Assembly: GCF_003369915.1 (NCBI RefSeq)
Contig: NC_046675.1
Span: forward strand, 1,612,001 to 1,676,000
DNA from: Drosophila miranda
Taxonomy: Eukaryota > Arthropoda > Insecta > Diptera > Drosophilidae
Direction of reading: 5' to 3'
Length of the DNA stretch: 64,000 nt
In this document: piece by piece, positions 33,130-45,365 of the stretch
How the letters are laid out: every line of letters starts with the position of its first letter
Position numbering within the stretch: the first letter of the stretch is position 1
The notes under the pieces: model-generated
Databases searched by the model: none
The model's input: the letters and a program-made list of their open reading frames with translations, nothing else
Told to the model about the DNA's origin: nothing
Program-made: the position numbers and the translations under genes

Positions 33130-36100
33130 CTACAACTCATTGTGTATGTACTCCGTGGTCACCTTGGCCTCTCCCTCGTGGAAGCCATTGCAGTCGACTG
33201 GATATTTGGCCTGTACAAGCATTTGCAGAAATAGCAGATAGAAAGCGTTAACCAGAGTTGGAGCTGAGAATGCTCCGAGGAGGGAAGATGTGGGACGGGG
33301 ACGGGGACACTCACCTCGCAATTATATGGCGCATTGATTACACCGAATAGCGTCCAGAACGGTGTACCGGTTTCCGTGCTAATGAAGATGGCTGCACCCA
33401 TGCTGCCGATCTTGACGATTTTCGGACTAACTCCGGCAATGAGGCCAGACGCCGTCGTCGCCTGCTTCTTGGACTGTTGCTGCTGGTTCTGCTGCTGCTG
33501 TTGCTGTTGGGATTTCTGCTTCTGCTGCTGGTCAAGAGCGGCTGCATTCAGCTGGCAGAGCACATAGCGATCGCATTGCGGCGTCTTCGAGATGTATCTG
33601 TAGGCGCGGTGTACTTTTAGCACCGGTTCGATAACCTGTTTGATGTTAGACATTTGATTCAGATTGGATTCGAACGAAACAGAAGAGAAAATCGTGGCGT
33701 AATTAATTTAATTTGTACCGACTCTAGGAGCTTAGAAGGCGAGCTAATTGCCCAGCAACCCAATTCTCATTTTTCAGACCCACCTCCAGATTGAGCGTGT
33801 CCGTTAGCTTATCGCTGATCTCCGTGGCGTTGAACTGCAGCAAGCCGCGGGCCTGGCCGAGCTTCAGCAGTTCCTTGGCATATCCCACCGCCGGCTTTAC
33901 ATACTGCCGCGAATCGATCTTCACGCTCAGGTGGTGCTTGGCCACGTGGTCCAGCAGGTTCGAAAGGGTCTCGCTGGGCCGGGCCGGATCGAAGTGCGTC
34001 TGCTTGGGGTAACCTTGAGACTTGAGCAGTCCGTTGAACATGATCTGTGCCGTCTGGAAGTATCTGGTGGAAAGTGGCGAAAGAAAACGCAAAAAAAATC
34101 AGCAAAATCAGACAATTGACGAGACAAACGGCGATGACGCTGCTGCCAAGTGAAAGGGTCATCGCTAGAAAGTGGAAGTAGTGCTCGTCTAAAAAAACAA
34201 TGATGAGGCGTAGCAAATGAGCAGCCAAACCAAGCAGCCGAAAAAGTGGAGACGACAGCACTGAAGACTGAAGAATGAAGACTGGAGCCACTTGACCCAC
34301 TTTGAAGTCATGCAAAAATGTCTGCGGGCAGAGTGTACTTTGCCTTCAACCCATTTTCTGGCTAAGCGGACGACGCTAACCGGTTTTTAGCCCGTTTTGT
34401 TGATTTGTTTGTGTTAACAATGCCATTGACTTCTGTAACTGTATCGGATCCAAAGAGAGAACCCAGAGGTGGAGCGAGACAGAGCGAGAGCCTGCGTAGA
34501 ACTGGGAGTGGGATGATGGACCAGCTTTGTTGACCAGCTGGATTAGCAGGCATGTTCTAAAAGCCAAAGTCAAGGCGATAACCAGAAAGGAAGCCTAGCA
34601 TTTTCGGAGCCGAAGCTCTTGATACGCTGGCGAATGCATCGTTCGTTTGGTAGTCATTCGATTTTTATAAGAATTGCCTCAGTTCCTGTGGCAGTGTGAT
34701 CTAATTTGTACTTTATTTAAGCAAGAACAAGGATAAGGGCAAGCGCTTCCTTTTCTTCGCTTTACAAACATCTGGTCACAACGGGAATACCCTCTCTGTG
34801 AGGGTATCACGGAAAAAAGTGTGTCAAAAGGTAACTCGTGTGTGTGTGTGAGCGGAGGCGACTTCGAACATGCTCGATGGCAAACAGGTTGCGGCTAACG
34901 GTAACAGCAACAACAGCTGTTTAGAATCGGAGTGGAATCGCAGCAAGGTGCTAACTGCATTGAGAACCGTTAAAGAGCAAAACGTGATCCACAATTAACA
35001 CGTTTTGGATCGGTTCGGATTGTATTGGTCACCACACAGTACACAGTACACAGTACATAGCCCACAGCCCACTGCCCACACCCAAATCGGGTCGGGTGCC
35101 ACGTAGACGAGGTCCGAGACTCACCTGAGATAGACATCGGGATTGGCGAGATAGCTGGCCCAGTCGGCCAGGTACAGCGTTGCCGACTTGATCCAGCGCC
35201 GGCGGAAGGATTGGTTGTTCAGCGATTCGAAGAGCTTGTCGTAGTCCAGCTTTCCATCGCTGCCCTTGAAGCCCTGTGTTGGATGGGGAAGGAAAAAGGA
35301 AGAAGAATGTTTAGCAGGTAGAAAAATAGGATGTTCTGTAAGAGATTCCCCAAGTTCAGTAAAGTATTTCCATCTCTTCGGGACCGGTTGGAGTTATCTT
35401 TTTTAATTTCCACTTTATATGATCTTGAGAACATCTCTCTTTCAAAATGCACCAGACTATGTCATCTAGAGATCAACCTTCATGATTTTGTTGACGCCCG
35501 ACTTCTCGTAGAGAGCATCGGCCAGTTCCGAGTTGGAGAAGTGATCCCACAGCACATGGATGTGCTCCAGGAAGGGTGGCAGCACCCAGGCATGGCTCTT
35601 GTGACGCTCCTGAGTACTCTGACCTTCGGGGCCGGCGAACGAGCTGACGGCCTGCATTACCAGGGGCAGAAGGTTCATCAGACCGTTCTCGGACTCGGGT
35701 TCTTGGGAGGCTGAACGCTTCTGGTTGTGGTGGTGGGAGGCCTGGGCCTTGTTGCCGCCACCTCCTTGGTTGTTCATGAAAGCGGAAGCCACCTGGAGAA
35801 TGGTATCCAGTCCAATGCCCGACTCGGTTCCTCCGCCATTGCTACGCTTCTCGGCGGTGCCGGACTCCTCGTCATCGCCTTGAGTGAACATTTCCAGGAC
35901 ATTGCCAATGATGGAGGGATCGAAGCCACCGCCGCCGCCACCACCGCCATTCCCACGAGCATTGTTGGCCAGCATGCTGCCCAGACCGGACAGGATTTGC
36001 ATGGCGGCTCCACCGCCGCCACCTCCTCCTCCGCCGGATTTGCCATTGGCCTGCATGAATGTGCCTATGAGAGAAGCGACGCCCGCCAGTCCAGCTCCAG

Positions 36101-36263
36101 CGCCACCTGCTCCTCCGCCGCCACTATTCTGGTTGGACAGCGCCTCCTGGAAGAACATGGAGGCCATGTCCAGAAGCGGATTGGACTCATCCTCGTTGGC
36201 CATTTGGCCATAGGGCTGGGCACACAGCAGCGCCGCGAAGAGCAGCACTCGTTTCACGTACAT
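33130..36263 (-). CDS. Large secreted glycine-rich protein, function unknown
   Basis: Exons 35478-36263, 35125-35273, 33784-34063, 33315-33635 and 33130-33210 (minus) give 538 residues. The 1-kb intron 2 (34064-35124) shows nothing codable. A signal peptide (MYVKRVLLFAALLCAQPYGQ) is followed by acidic sequence and three polyglycine tracts within residues 50-130. Next come a KRS dibasic site, helical segments of ordinary composition (FLEHIHVLWDHFSNSELADA, YLADWASYLANPDVYLR) and a polyglutamine-rich stretch in exon 4. The C-terminal 100 residues have four cysteines. A conserved insect secreted protein of unknown role is the best description. I do not recognise a name. Confidence 0.8.
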
Positions 36264-38150
36264 TTTGTTTGGACGGGCAGGAACTTTCACAATCACACAC
36301 TTGAGATACTTTTGGGCCAATTAAGCCAACTCGGAGACCAAAACCAAGAAGAAGACGACGCGAGCGACGCTTCACTGCGCACACGGACTGCTAAATTGGA
36401 TGTCTACTGGATGGTGGTTCTGCTGATTGTTGGAGATTTCTTGGAGGAGCTCGGAGCTACGAGATCAGCCAGCACAGTTTAAAACTTTCTTTCTTGTGAG
36501 GCGCTGCGCCAGTTTGTAACACTTCTTAAGTTGGAATCGTCAGTCGGTCCGGCCCTGAGGTCTGCTGGGGAACGAAGCGATTCTAGTTGGCGCTGCTGCT
36601 CTCACCTGCACTCTTCACTATCTCTCTCTCTAACTCTCTTAAGGTATATTAAATAAAAGGTATGGTAGTCCAAGAAAGCGGTCTCTAAGCCGGCTTCTTT
36701 TGGTTTCCAGCCGTACCTATACGCGTGTTCTATTAGAGCATAGTGGAAAGGTCTTACCTTTTATGTGATATGCCTTGTTCATGCCACTCTCACCTGTCAG
36801 TTCCAGTGTGTGTGTGTTCCGTTCCCTCGAACGCTCTCTCTTGCTGAATTCTGCTACGCCTGCGCATTGTCCACGTCAGGTTTCCAGAAATACCTGAGAG
36901 AGCGAGAGAGAGACTCAAAAGAAGAAGGTGGAAGAGGAAAACGACTTCTGCGCTGTTCTTTGGCTCACACTTTGTTTATGTTTGCTGCCTCTTGCTCTGC
37001 CTCTGCCTCTGACTTTACCTACTTTCTTTTTACACACGATCGTCGCTCTTGCTGTTGTCGCTGTCGAACCGCTTTCAAGTTCTCTTCTTGGAATGGTCGT
37101 TGGTCAAAGTCGACGTTTTCGTTATTGCCGCCCGCTTTTGGCTTTTATGTAAATATGAGGAACTCCTCTGAATGGTCTTGAAGGTTTTTCAAAACGGCTT
37201 GTAACTCTGCTCGGGAACACCTTTGAAATGCTAACAAAAGGGAGTTGAAATTCGTTGTTTAATGTCATTGAATCTTTGATTGTTAATGCAAATCAATGAG
37301 GCAAAGGCAAACGAATGCCTGGGCCATTTGTCACCTGGATATTTTGTGGGTTCGGTTCGGTTGGATGTCATGGCCCATTTCGATTCGTTTCGACCAAAAT
37401 AGATTGCAGTGTGCTCGTTACATAAATTTATAATCAGTTTAATGGGTTGGTCATGCACAAGTTAAAATGTGCATCTGGCTATCTGAAATTATGTTTAATG
37501 GTTAGGTTAGAAACTAAAGCTTTAAAATATATAAATGGTTATATATAGAATTTAAGTAACAAAGCACGCATATAAAAATGCAGAGCCCGCGGATCGTTAT
37601 TTTTTTAAGAAACATCGATGCTTGCGTATATCGATGTTTTCGATGTTTTGAGAGAAAAACATCGACGTGTCATCGTTTTCAAATTTTCCATACATTAAAA
37701 TATGTAACATTTATTAATTACACTTCTTACGCTAGGTTGAGTTGTTGAGTTCTAGGCAAAACTTAGGTTTTTTTAAAAGGGATAAGCACCTATGCTAGGC
37801 CAAGTGGAGGCAAAAAGTTCACTTTCGATTTTACCTGTTCTGCCTATCGTGTCAACTATCCCCAACTTAATAGTGGCGTAGTAATTATGGCTGAGGGAAA
37901 TTAAGAAAAAATCCTTCAAACAAATAGTTTAAAATAATTGTATCATTAAATCAAGCATATTAATAATAGTTTAAATAGCCATTATGATGATTCTAGTGTA
38001 AATATAATGCAATCTAAAAACAGCGATGTTTTAGAACAAACATCGATTAGCTCTAGTGAACAGCTGTTATGGTGCGCAGAAAAAGTTTAATAATAATTGC
38101 ACTTGTGTTTTCGTAAAATTACTCCCAATTTTCGGCAGACAGCGAGCACG
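36264..38150. other. Intergenic region upstream of the Gly-rich gene and Vps15
   Basis: 1.9 kb with no convincing gene. The part near 36600-37140 is rich in CT and GA runs (CTCTCTCTCTAACTCTC and GAGAGAGCGAGAGAGAGAC), typical of GAGA-factor promoters. The frames there are low-complexity chance frames. The part before Vps15 is AT-rich with AACATCGAT motifs, listed separately. Confidence 0.55.
37611..38050. promoter_or_regulatory. Cluster of AACATCGA(T/C) motifs upstream of Vps15
   Basis: At least four AACATCGA-type sites on both strands: AACATCGATG at 37611, TATATCGATGTTTTCGATG from 37627, AACATCGACG near 37658 and AACATCGATT near 38038, plus a related CGATGTTTT at about 38023. The sites resemble divergent DREF elements (TATCGATA). 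A role in Vps15 transcription is inference from position. Confidence 0.4.
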
Positions 38151-41100
38151 ATGGGCAATCAGCTGGTTGGTATAGCCCCCTCGCAGATTTATGCGGTGGA
38201 GCACTATTTCTCGGGCCAGTTTGGCAGCGAAATCACATTCAGCTCCAAGTGAGTATCTGGTGAAGATAGAAAAAATCTGCCTATGTTGACAATTTTGTTT
38301 CCCGTGCGTAGCATGGGGAGTACACGTTTCTTCAAAGTGGCCAAAGCAAAGACCGAGGAGGGTTTAATTGTTGTCAAGGTGTTTGTGAAGCATGATCCCA
38401 CGCTACCGCTGGAGGATCACAAGGAGCGGCTGGAGGGCATCAAGAAGACTCTAACCCTGGCGAATGCTGTCAACTGCCTGCCCTTTCAACGGGTGGAGGT
38501 TTGTCCATCAATCTCAATTACTGAGTGCCTTGCTTATCTGTCAGTTGTTCCACCAGCTCATCGACAAGGCGGCCTACATAATGCGGGAGTACGTGAAACA
38601 CAGCCTCTACGATAGGGTGTCCACACGCCCCTTTCTCACAGTTCTCGAGAAGAAGTGGATCACCTTTCAGATTCTGTGCGCCCTTAACCAGTGCCACAAG
38701 CAAAAGATATGCCACGGCGACATAAAGCTGGAGAACATATTGATCACTTCCTGGAACTGGATTTTACTCTCGGACTTCGCTTCGTTCAAGCCCACATATC
38801 TGCCGGAAGATAACCCAGCCGATTACACGTACTTCTTTGATACGAGCAGACGGCGCACTTGCTACATTGCTCCAGAGCGCTTCGTCAAGACCCTGGCATC
38901 GGACGATGATGGGAACAATGGCAACATGTCGGTGATCCATACGGACTCCATAATTCGTCTGGCGCCCAGTTATGCAGGCAATACTCTGCTCCCTGCTATG
39001 GACATATTCTCAGCGGGGTAAGTCGATTGACGACCCGAATGGGAGACTATTATTCATGATGATTTTACAGCTGCGCCTTGCTGGAACTCTGGACCGAGGG
39101 AACTGCTCCCTTTGAGCTGTCCCAGCTGCTGGCCTATAGGCGCGGCGAACGCGATCTTGTGGAGAAGCATTTGGCAGGGATCGAGAACGAGAGGCTGCGC
39201 AATCTGCTGGCCTCCATGATTGATATTCAAGCGTTAAATCGAAAGAGCGCCGAAGACTACTTAGATCAGGAGCGCGGGCAGCTGTTCCCCGAATACTTCT
39301 ACTCGTTCCTTCAGTCCTATTTGCAAATGTTCTCTTCGACGCCCATCATGTCGCCGGATGACAAGATTCAATGCCTGCACAAGGATATTGGACATTGCAT
39401 CAAGGTCTTGACCCAAGCACAGGACCTGACGCCCGAAGAGGACGAACAGGATGCCGAGCAGGAGAAGAAGGATCCAACGATGTGCGGCCGTCTGCCGCCA
39501 GAGCACGATGGCCTCATATTGATCATTACGGTGGTCACCTCTTGCATTCGGGGTCTGAAGCAGTCCAACACGAAGATTGCCGCCTTGGAGCTGCTGCAGA
39601 AGCTGTCCAAGTACACCACATCGGAAACCATATTGGATCGCATATTGCCCTACATTGTAAGAATATTTAAATCTCAAAATTTTCTATACTTCACGTACTT
39701 GATTTACAGCTGAATCTGGCCCAGAAATCGCCAGCCAAGGTTCAGGTTCAGGCCATCGAGACGCTGACTGCCTGCCTGAGCATGGTCAAGGACATTCCAC
39801 GCAGCGATGCCAACGTCTTTCCCGAGTACATTCTACCCTACATCACGGACTTGGCCAGCGAATCGAGTGCGGTGATTGTGCGCGTGGCCTTTGCCCGGAA
39901 CATTGCAGCGCTGGCCAAGAGTGCCGTCTACTTCCTGGAGGAGACGCAGCGCAACGCTCCGAATGAGATGCCCACGCCACGCTACGAGGCGGAGCTGAAT
40001 GCCCTGCATGACATTGTGCGGCAGGCGGTGCTCAGTTTGCTGACGGACTCGCAGCCCATTGTGAAGCAGACGCTGATGGAGTCGGGCATTTGCGACTTGT
40101 GCGCCTTCTTTGGCAAGGAGAAGGCCAACGATGTGATACTCTCGCACATCATGACCTTCCTCAACGACGAAGACAAGAACCTGCGAGGAGCCTTCTACGA
40201 CAACATTGCCGGAGTGGCAGGCTACGTGGGCTGGCAGGCCTCGGACATATTGGTGCCGCTGCTTCAGCAGGGATTCACGGATCGCGAGGAGTTCGTCATT
40301 GCCAAGGCCATACGAGCCGTGACCATTCTCATTGAGCTCGGCCACATCAAGAAGCCCGCTGTCACGGAGATTGTCAAGGAGACGGCCTGCTATCTCTGCC
40401 ATCCCAATTTGTGGGTGCGACACGAGATCTGCGGCATGATTGCCACCACGGCACGCAATCTCAGCGCCATCGATGTGCAGTGCAAGATTATGCCAGCAAT
40501 TGGCGCCTTCCTCAAGGTGCCGCTCATCCAAGTGGAGAAGGCGCACATTCTGCTGGACTGCGTGCAGCCCCCCATACCCAGGCAGATCTTCGACAGTGTG
40601 CTGCGCTTTCAGGATATCCATCATTTCCTGGGAGCTCTCGAGGATCGTGCTCGAGTACGCAAGCAGACAAGACACGGATCGCTGCCCCAATATGACGACA
40701 TGGGACAGACGCTGCGGAATGTGAGTGATATTTGAAGATTAGTGTTCAATCTCTATTAATTCTAACTTTTTTTGAATTTAAGCTCTTTCGACGCCTCACT
40801 TCTGAAGGATTAACCGACCTAATTGAGATCCAGCTGCTGGCCATGAAGCCCTTCTTGATAGCTCTGAAACACAAGGCCTCACAGGATCTGGACGACACCG
40901 CCTCAGGAAATGGACGCATTGTGGTCAGCCGCAAGCAGGTGGCCTGTCATGAATATCCGCTGGCAGACAAGGCCATCAAAATGCCTGCCGAGAACCGTAC
41001 GACTAGAAGTCGCCGCATTTCCAGCAGAATACTCACTGATTCCCATACCATTGCAGGATCCAACGAGACCCATGCTCCGGCCATGGTGTCGCCAGCGTCC

Positions 41101-42668
41101 GATGCCGTGTCCACTCCTCTGGGGGTCGGAGGGATGGCTGGAAGTCCGGCCACAGGAGGTATGGCGTTGGGCGTGCCACCCACTACTGTCAGTGCAGCCA
41201 CTTCTTTGGGGGAGTACACGATGCCGGAGCGCAACGGCTGGTTGGAGCGTTCTTCAGAGTGCCGCAAAGATTTGGAAACGCTGACCCAGAAGATCAAGAG
41301 CCGCTACAATGTGCTGGCCATCTCGCAGCGCTGCAGCTACGACAAGCTGGTGACGCCCTATCCGCCAAACTGGCGTCTCAATGGCACCCTAGTGGCCCAT
41401 CTGCACGAGCATTCAGAGTCTGTAATCAAGCTGGCTTCACTGCGCCCACATGGCTCGCTCTTCGCCAGTGGCAGCATCGATGGCACCGTGCGGCTGTGGG
41501 ACTGCAGCAAGCTGAACGGCAACCAAGGCATCAACAAGTCCCGTCAGGTGTACTTTGCCAATACCCCGATCTATGCATTGGCCGCCTGCGATAGCGGACA
41601 GTCGCTGGCCGTGGGAGGCAAGGATGGCAGCCTACTGATGATGCGGATCGATCGCAATTCGGCCAAGATGACGCTGCAGCAGGCCCTGGAGCAGAAGTAA
41701 GCATCAGTGTTCAGTGTTATTTGATATTTTCAACAGCCTGGATGTCTCCTTCTAGCGAACACAACGATGGACCCGTTGTGGACATGCATGCCTACGACCA
41801 GGCCACTCAGAGCGTCATCGTGTATGCCACGCTCTATGGCGGCATTGTGGCCTGGGACACGCGCATGCAGCACAGTGCCTGGCGGCTCCAGAACGAGCTA
41901 CGGCACGGGGTCATCACCACAATCTGTGCCGATCCCACCGGCTCTTGGCTGGCTACAGGCACCAGCGGCGGCAAGCATATCTGTTGGGATTTGCGATTCC
42001 GTTTGCCCATTGCAGAGATAAAGCACCCGGCAGACTCGTGGATCCGAAAGGTGGCCTGCCATCCCACAGAGCCGTCGTATCTGATCTCAGCCTCGCAGTC
42101 GAATAACGAGGTGTCCGTGTGGAACATCGAGACGGGTCAACGACAGACGGTCCTATGGGCCAGTCCCGCCCCCGTGCTCACCAACACCAGTCTAAATGAT
42201 CCGGCCACAACGTGCGGCATTCTCAGCGGAGTTGTGGATGGAGCGCCTTTCATTCTGACAGGAAGCTCGGATCAGCGCATCCGGTACTGGGACATTGCAT
42301 CGCCAAAGAACTCTTCGCTCAAGGTGCCAGCGGCCAATGATAACCTGACGGATGTGGCATTCAACTACAGGCAAGTGACCAGGATTAATGCTTTCTTATA
42401 AGGTAATTGTTTTATTTGAATCTTTTTACGATTCTTCAGTGCCCGCCTGATTGACGGCAGCCAGGTGATTGAAGAGCAAGTCATTTCCATGGGCACCGGC
42501 GATTCCCAACAACTTCGAACTTCGACGGAGGAGAATCCCCGATCCGGGCCAGACATGCCCACGGCTAGCCATAGGGACGCCATCACCGACCTGCTCATGT
42601 GTAAGGACAAGGGCCAAATCTACATAGCGTCGGCATCGCGCGACGGTGTCATCAAGCTGTGGAAGTAA
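38151..42668 (+). CDS. Vps15: Vps15, regulatory protein kinase of the class III PI3-kinase complex
   Basis: Partner of Vps34 in PI3P synthesis for endosomal sorting and autophagy (fly alias ird1). Exons 38151-38248, 38312-38498, 38557-39017, 39071-39656, 39710-40720, 40783-41696, 41756-42370 and 42440-42668 give 1366 residues, the family's length. The N-terminus MGNQL is a myristoylation signal. The kinase domain has the family-typical HGDIKLEN loop and DFA in place of DFG, followed by [20 protein letters not shown] repeats fill the middle and WD40 repeats the last 400 residues ([23 protein letters not shown]). The last intron has a GC donor (CAG|GCAAGT). Complete and apparently functional. 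Confidence 0.96.
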
Positions 42669-43634
42669 ACGCCTGCTTATAGTATTTAATTATTCAACTG
42701 TGATTAGCCTAATAAACTGCAATATGTGTATCCACCAATGCGTTTAATTCCAATTATTCAAATACGTATGTCTTTCATTTTGAATTTAAAATATATCTGA
42801 TTTAAAGCCGTTTAACAACAAAAGAATATACACCAAAATATGGACATATGTATGTATATTGATATCGTCGCCAGTCCTATGCAAGATCAGTTACAAATTG
42901 CTACGAACCGCCTCTTTGCCACCCTGGCCTATCGTTCACAGCTAGCTTACGGGGAAGTCAGGGGTGTTTCCGACCTGATAGGCCAGGGGACGGATGAACA
43001 AAAACAAACAAAACTTACAACTTAACAAAATTCGTTGGCACTCTCGTCAGCGGGGATACTTGATGTTTTTATCCCTAGCGTGGTCCCTCCCTTCCGTGAG
43101 CACCACTTTTCAATTTCGCGCGCTGCCTTTTCATATTCAGGGTCCCGCTCGTCTTCTCGATCTCGTCCCGTCTCCTTCTCTCCCACGCAACTCTGCCACT
43201 GCATACCAGGATCCACAACAGATGCCGCTCTCTTTTCCTTCTCCAGCCCTGACTATCGGCTCTCTCCAAGACCGCCCATAACAAAATATATTGTCAACCA
43301 AAAATATATATCGATATATACATTTCAGCAACCCTACCAGAAGCGTCTTTCTTGTCTGGCGCTGTTTTTCGATTTTCTCGTATTCTTTATCTTTTCAAGC
43401 GCCGTTATGATCATAGTGGGCCAAGCGTCCTACTCACGGTGAAAAAACTTTATTAGTGAGTTTGTGTGCCAGCGACGCCTTGAAAACAACAAGAAATCAA
43501 ATCGTCGTAAGTAAGCAAACTCGAAACAGTATCTGAAACGTGCCAAGGACCGATCAACGCCACTAATAACAGCGCTAAGCGAGAATCTGCTGGAGGACTA
43601 AAAGTGACAACAACAAAACACAGGCTTTTACAAA
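42669..43634. other. Vps15-CycB3 intergenic region
   Basis: Contains the Vps15 3' end with AATAAA at about 42710 and the CycB3 promoter and 5' UTR. No gene. If my recollection of melanogaster map positions is right (85D versus 96B), a rearrangement breakpoint falls in this interval. Confidence 0.5.
43309..43316. promoter_or_regulatory. DRE (TATCGATA) upstream of CycB3
   Basis: Perfect palindromic DREF-binding element 320 bp before the CycB3 start codon. DREs are typical of fly replication and cell-cycle genes, so regulation of CycB3 by DREF is a reasonable inference. Confidence 0.6.
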
Positions 43635-45365
43635 ATGGCGCCCACAAAGGCAAACCGGGCCACCGTAACCACTCAGGCCGCCATGAACTCGCTCCTCACC
43701 ATGGGGGTCACAGGCGCACGCAAGGGTCTGAGCCGTCGGGCCGCCAACAACAACAACAATTGCAACATTGACCCCAACGTGGAGAACATGCAGACGCGGG
43801 GCAAGCGCAAGGCCGACAACAGTCCGATCAAGAATGAAAAGATCAAACGCTCTGCCCTGGGCAACCTTACCAACAATGTAAAGATCATGACGCTGCATCA
43901 GGGCGAGGAGGATGCCAACCAGCAGCTGGGGCCCAAGAAGCCCACGGTCCAGCAGTTGCAGGCCCTGCTAGATGCTAAGAACAATGACAACCTGAGTGTA
44001 AATGCGTTTGCCACCAACAAAATCATGACTCGCGCCTCAACCAAGACAGACGATTCGGTGGAGAACTGCCACAAGGTGTTGGACAAGATCGAGGAGGCTC
44101 TGGCTCGCCCCAAGCCGCGCCCGAAGGCAGTGCCTAGCAAGAAGACCGTTCTAGCGGAGGTCCCCAATCCCAACCAAGTCCAGATTCCCGTCTTGCCGCC
44201 GCCCATGCAGAGTCTGGCCGCTCCCCAAGCCCAGGCTCAAGGAATGGCCATCAAGCCGGTGCGTCGCATTTCCAACGACTTTAACAAGACTGAGGATAGC
44301 TTATATATGTCAGCCCTGGAGGATGTCTCCACCTGCGGCGACTCTTTGCGGCTCTCGGGCAACTTTGAGGCGGCGCGTCGTCGCTCTGCCAAATTCCAAC
44401 AAAAGACTGAACAGCCCCTTGTGGAGGCTGCAAAAACAGCTGCTTCTGCTGCTTTGGCGCCGGTGGTTCCGCTGCGGCCCGTCCCTCACGACGTGGAGGA
44501 CTTTGACCAGAAGAACTGGGACGACCCCTTCCAGGTCTCGCACTACGCCATGGACATCTTCAACTATCTGAAGACACGCGAGCCGGAGTTCCCCATTGAG
44601 GATTACATGCCAAAACAGATCCACCTGACCACGTGGATGCGGACCCTGCTGGTTGACTGGATGGTCGAGGTGCAGGAGACGTTCGAACTCAACCACGAGA
44701 CCCTCTATTTGGCTGTAAAGATCGTGGACCTCTATCTGTGCCGCGAAGTGATCAACAAGGAGAAGCTACAGCTTCTGGGGGCCTCTGCCTTCTTCATTGC
44801 CTGCAAGTACGACGAGCGTCAGCCGCCCCTGATCGAGGACTTTCTGTACATTTGCGACGGGGCCTACAACCACGACGAGCTGGTCAAAATGGAACGCGAA
44901 ACGCTGCGCATCATCAACTACGATCTGGGAATTCCTCTGTCCTACCGCTTCTTGCGCCGCTACGCTCGCTGTGCCAAGGTCCAGATGCCCACTCTAACGC
45001 TGGCTCGCTACATCCTGGAGCTGTCGCTGATGGACTATGCAACAATTGGGTTCAGCGACTCGCAGATGGCATCGGCCGCCCTCTACATGGCCCTGCGCAT
45101 GCACGCCGGCGTCGCTAACCTGGAGCAACAGACCTGGAGCTCGACTCTGGTCCACTACACGGGCTACCAGCTGGCGGACTTTGCAGAGATCGTGCCCGTC
45201 CTGAATGCCGGACTCCATCGCAAGCCGCGGGCCACCATCAAGACGATACGCAACAAGTACTCGCACAAGATATTCCACGAGGTGGCCAAGGTGCCCCTGC
45301 TCAGCAACCAGGAGCTCTTCCAGAACAACCTCGATGTGGAATTGAACGCGAGCAATCTGTCGTAG
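43635..45365 (+). CDS. CycB3: Cyclin B3
   Basis: Mitotic and female-meiotic cyclin, partner of Cdk1, degraded by the APC. A single uninterrupted frame of 576 residues, matching the melanogaster length as I recall it. A destruction box RSALGNLTN (RxxLxxxxN) lies near residue 71. The first cyclin box begins around residue 330 with MRTLLVDWMVEVQETFELNH and FFIACKYDERQPPLIEDFLY. The second runs through RFLRRYARCAKV and LELSLMDYATIGFSDSQMA. The N-terminal 280 residues are basic and disordered. It is preceded by a DRE. Confidence 0.96.
   Translation: MAPTKANRATVTTQAAMNSLLTMGVTGARKGLSRRAANNNNNCNIDPNVENMQTRGKRKADNSPIKNEKIKRSALGNLTNNVKIMTLHQGEEDANQQLGPKKPTVQQLQALLDAKNNDNLSVNAFATNKIMTRASTKTDDSVENCHKVLDKIEEALARPKPRPKAVPSKKTVLAEVPNPNQVQIPVLPPPMQSLAAPQAQAQGMAIKPVRRISNDFNKTEDSLYMSALEDVSTCGDSLRLSGNFEAARRRSAKFQQKTEQPLVEAAKTAASAALAPVVPLRPVPHDVEDFDQKNWDDPFQVSHYAMDIFNYLKTREPEFPIEDYMPKQIHLTTWMRTLLVDWMVEVQETFELNHETLYLAVKIVDLYLCREVINKEKLQLLGASAFFIACKYDERQPPLIEDFLYICDGAYNHDELVKMERETLRIINYDLGIPLSYRFLRRYARCAKVQMPTLTLARYILELSLMDYATIGFSDSQMASAALYMALRMHAGVANLEQQTWSSTLVHYTGYQLADFAEIVPVLNAGLHRKPRATIKTIRNKYSHKIFHEVAKVPLLSNQELFQNNLDVELNASNLS

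Noticed and set aside
35727-36482. Long plus-strand open frame (about 250 codons) opposite the Gly-rich gene
   Set aside because: It is the antisense of glycine codon runs (GGN/NCC), has no initiation or splice context, and the minus strand encodes a signal peptide and consistent introns.
39833-40690. 285-codon minus-strand frame inside Vps15
   Set aside because: Shadow of a GC-biased exon; the plus strand encodes recognisable HEAT repeats.
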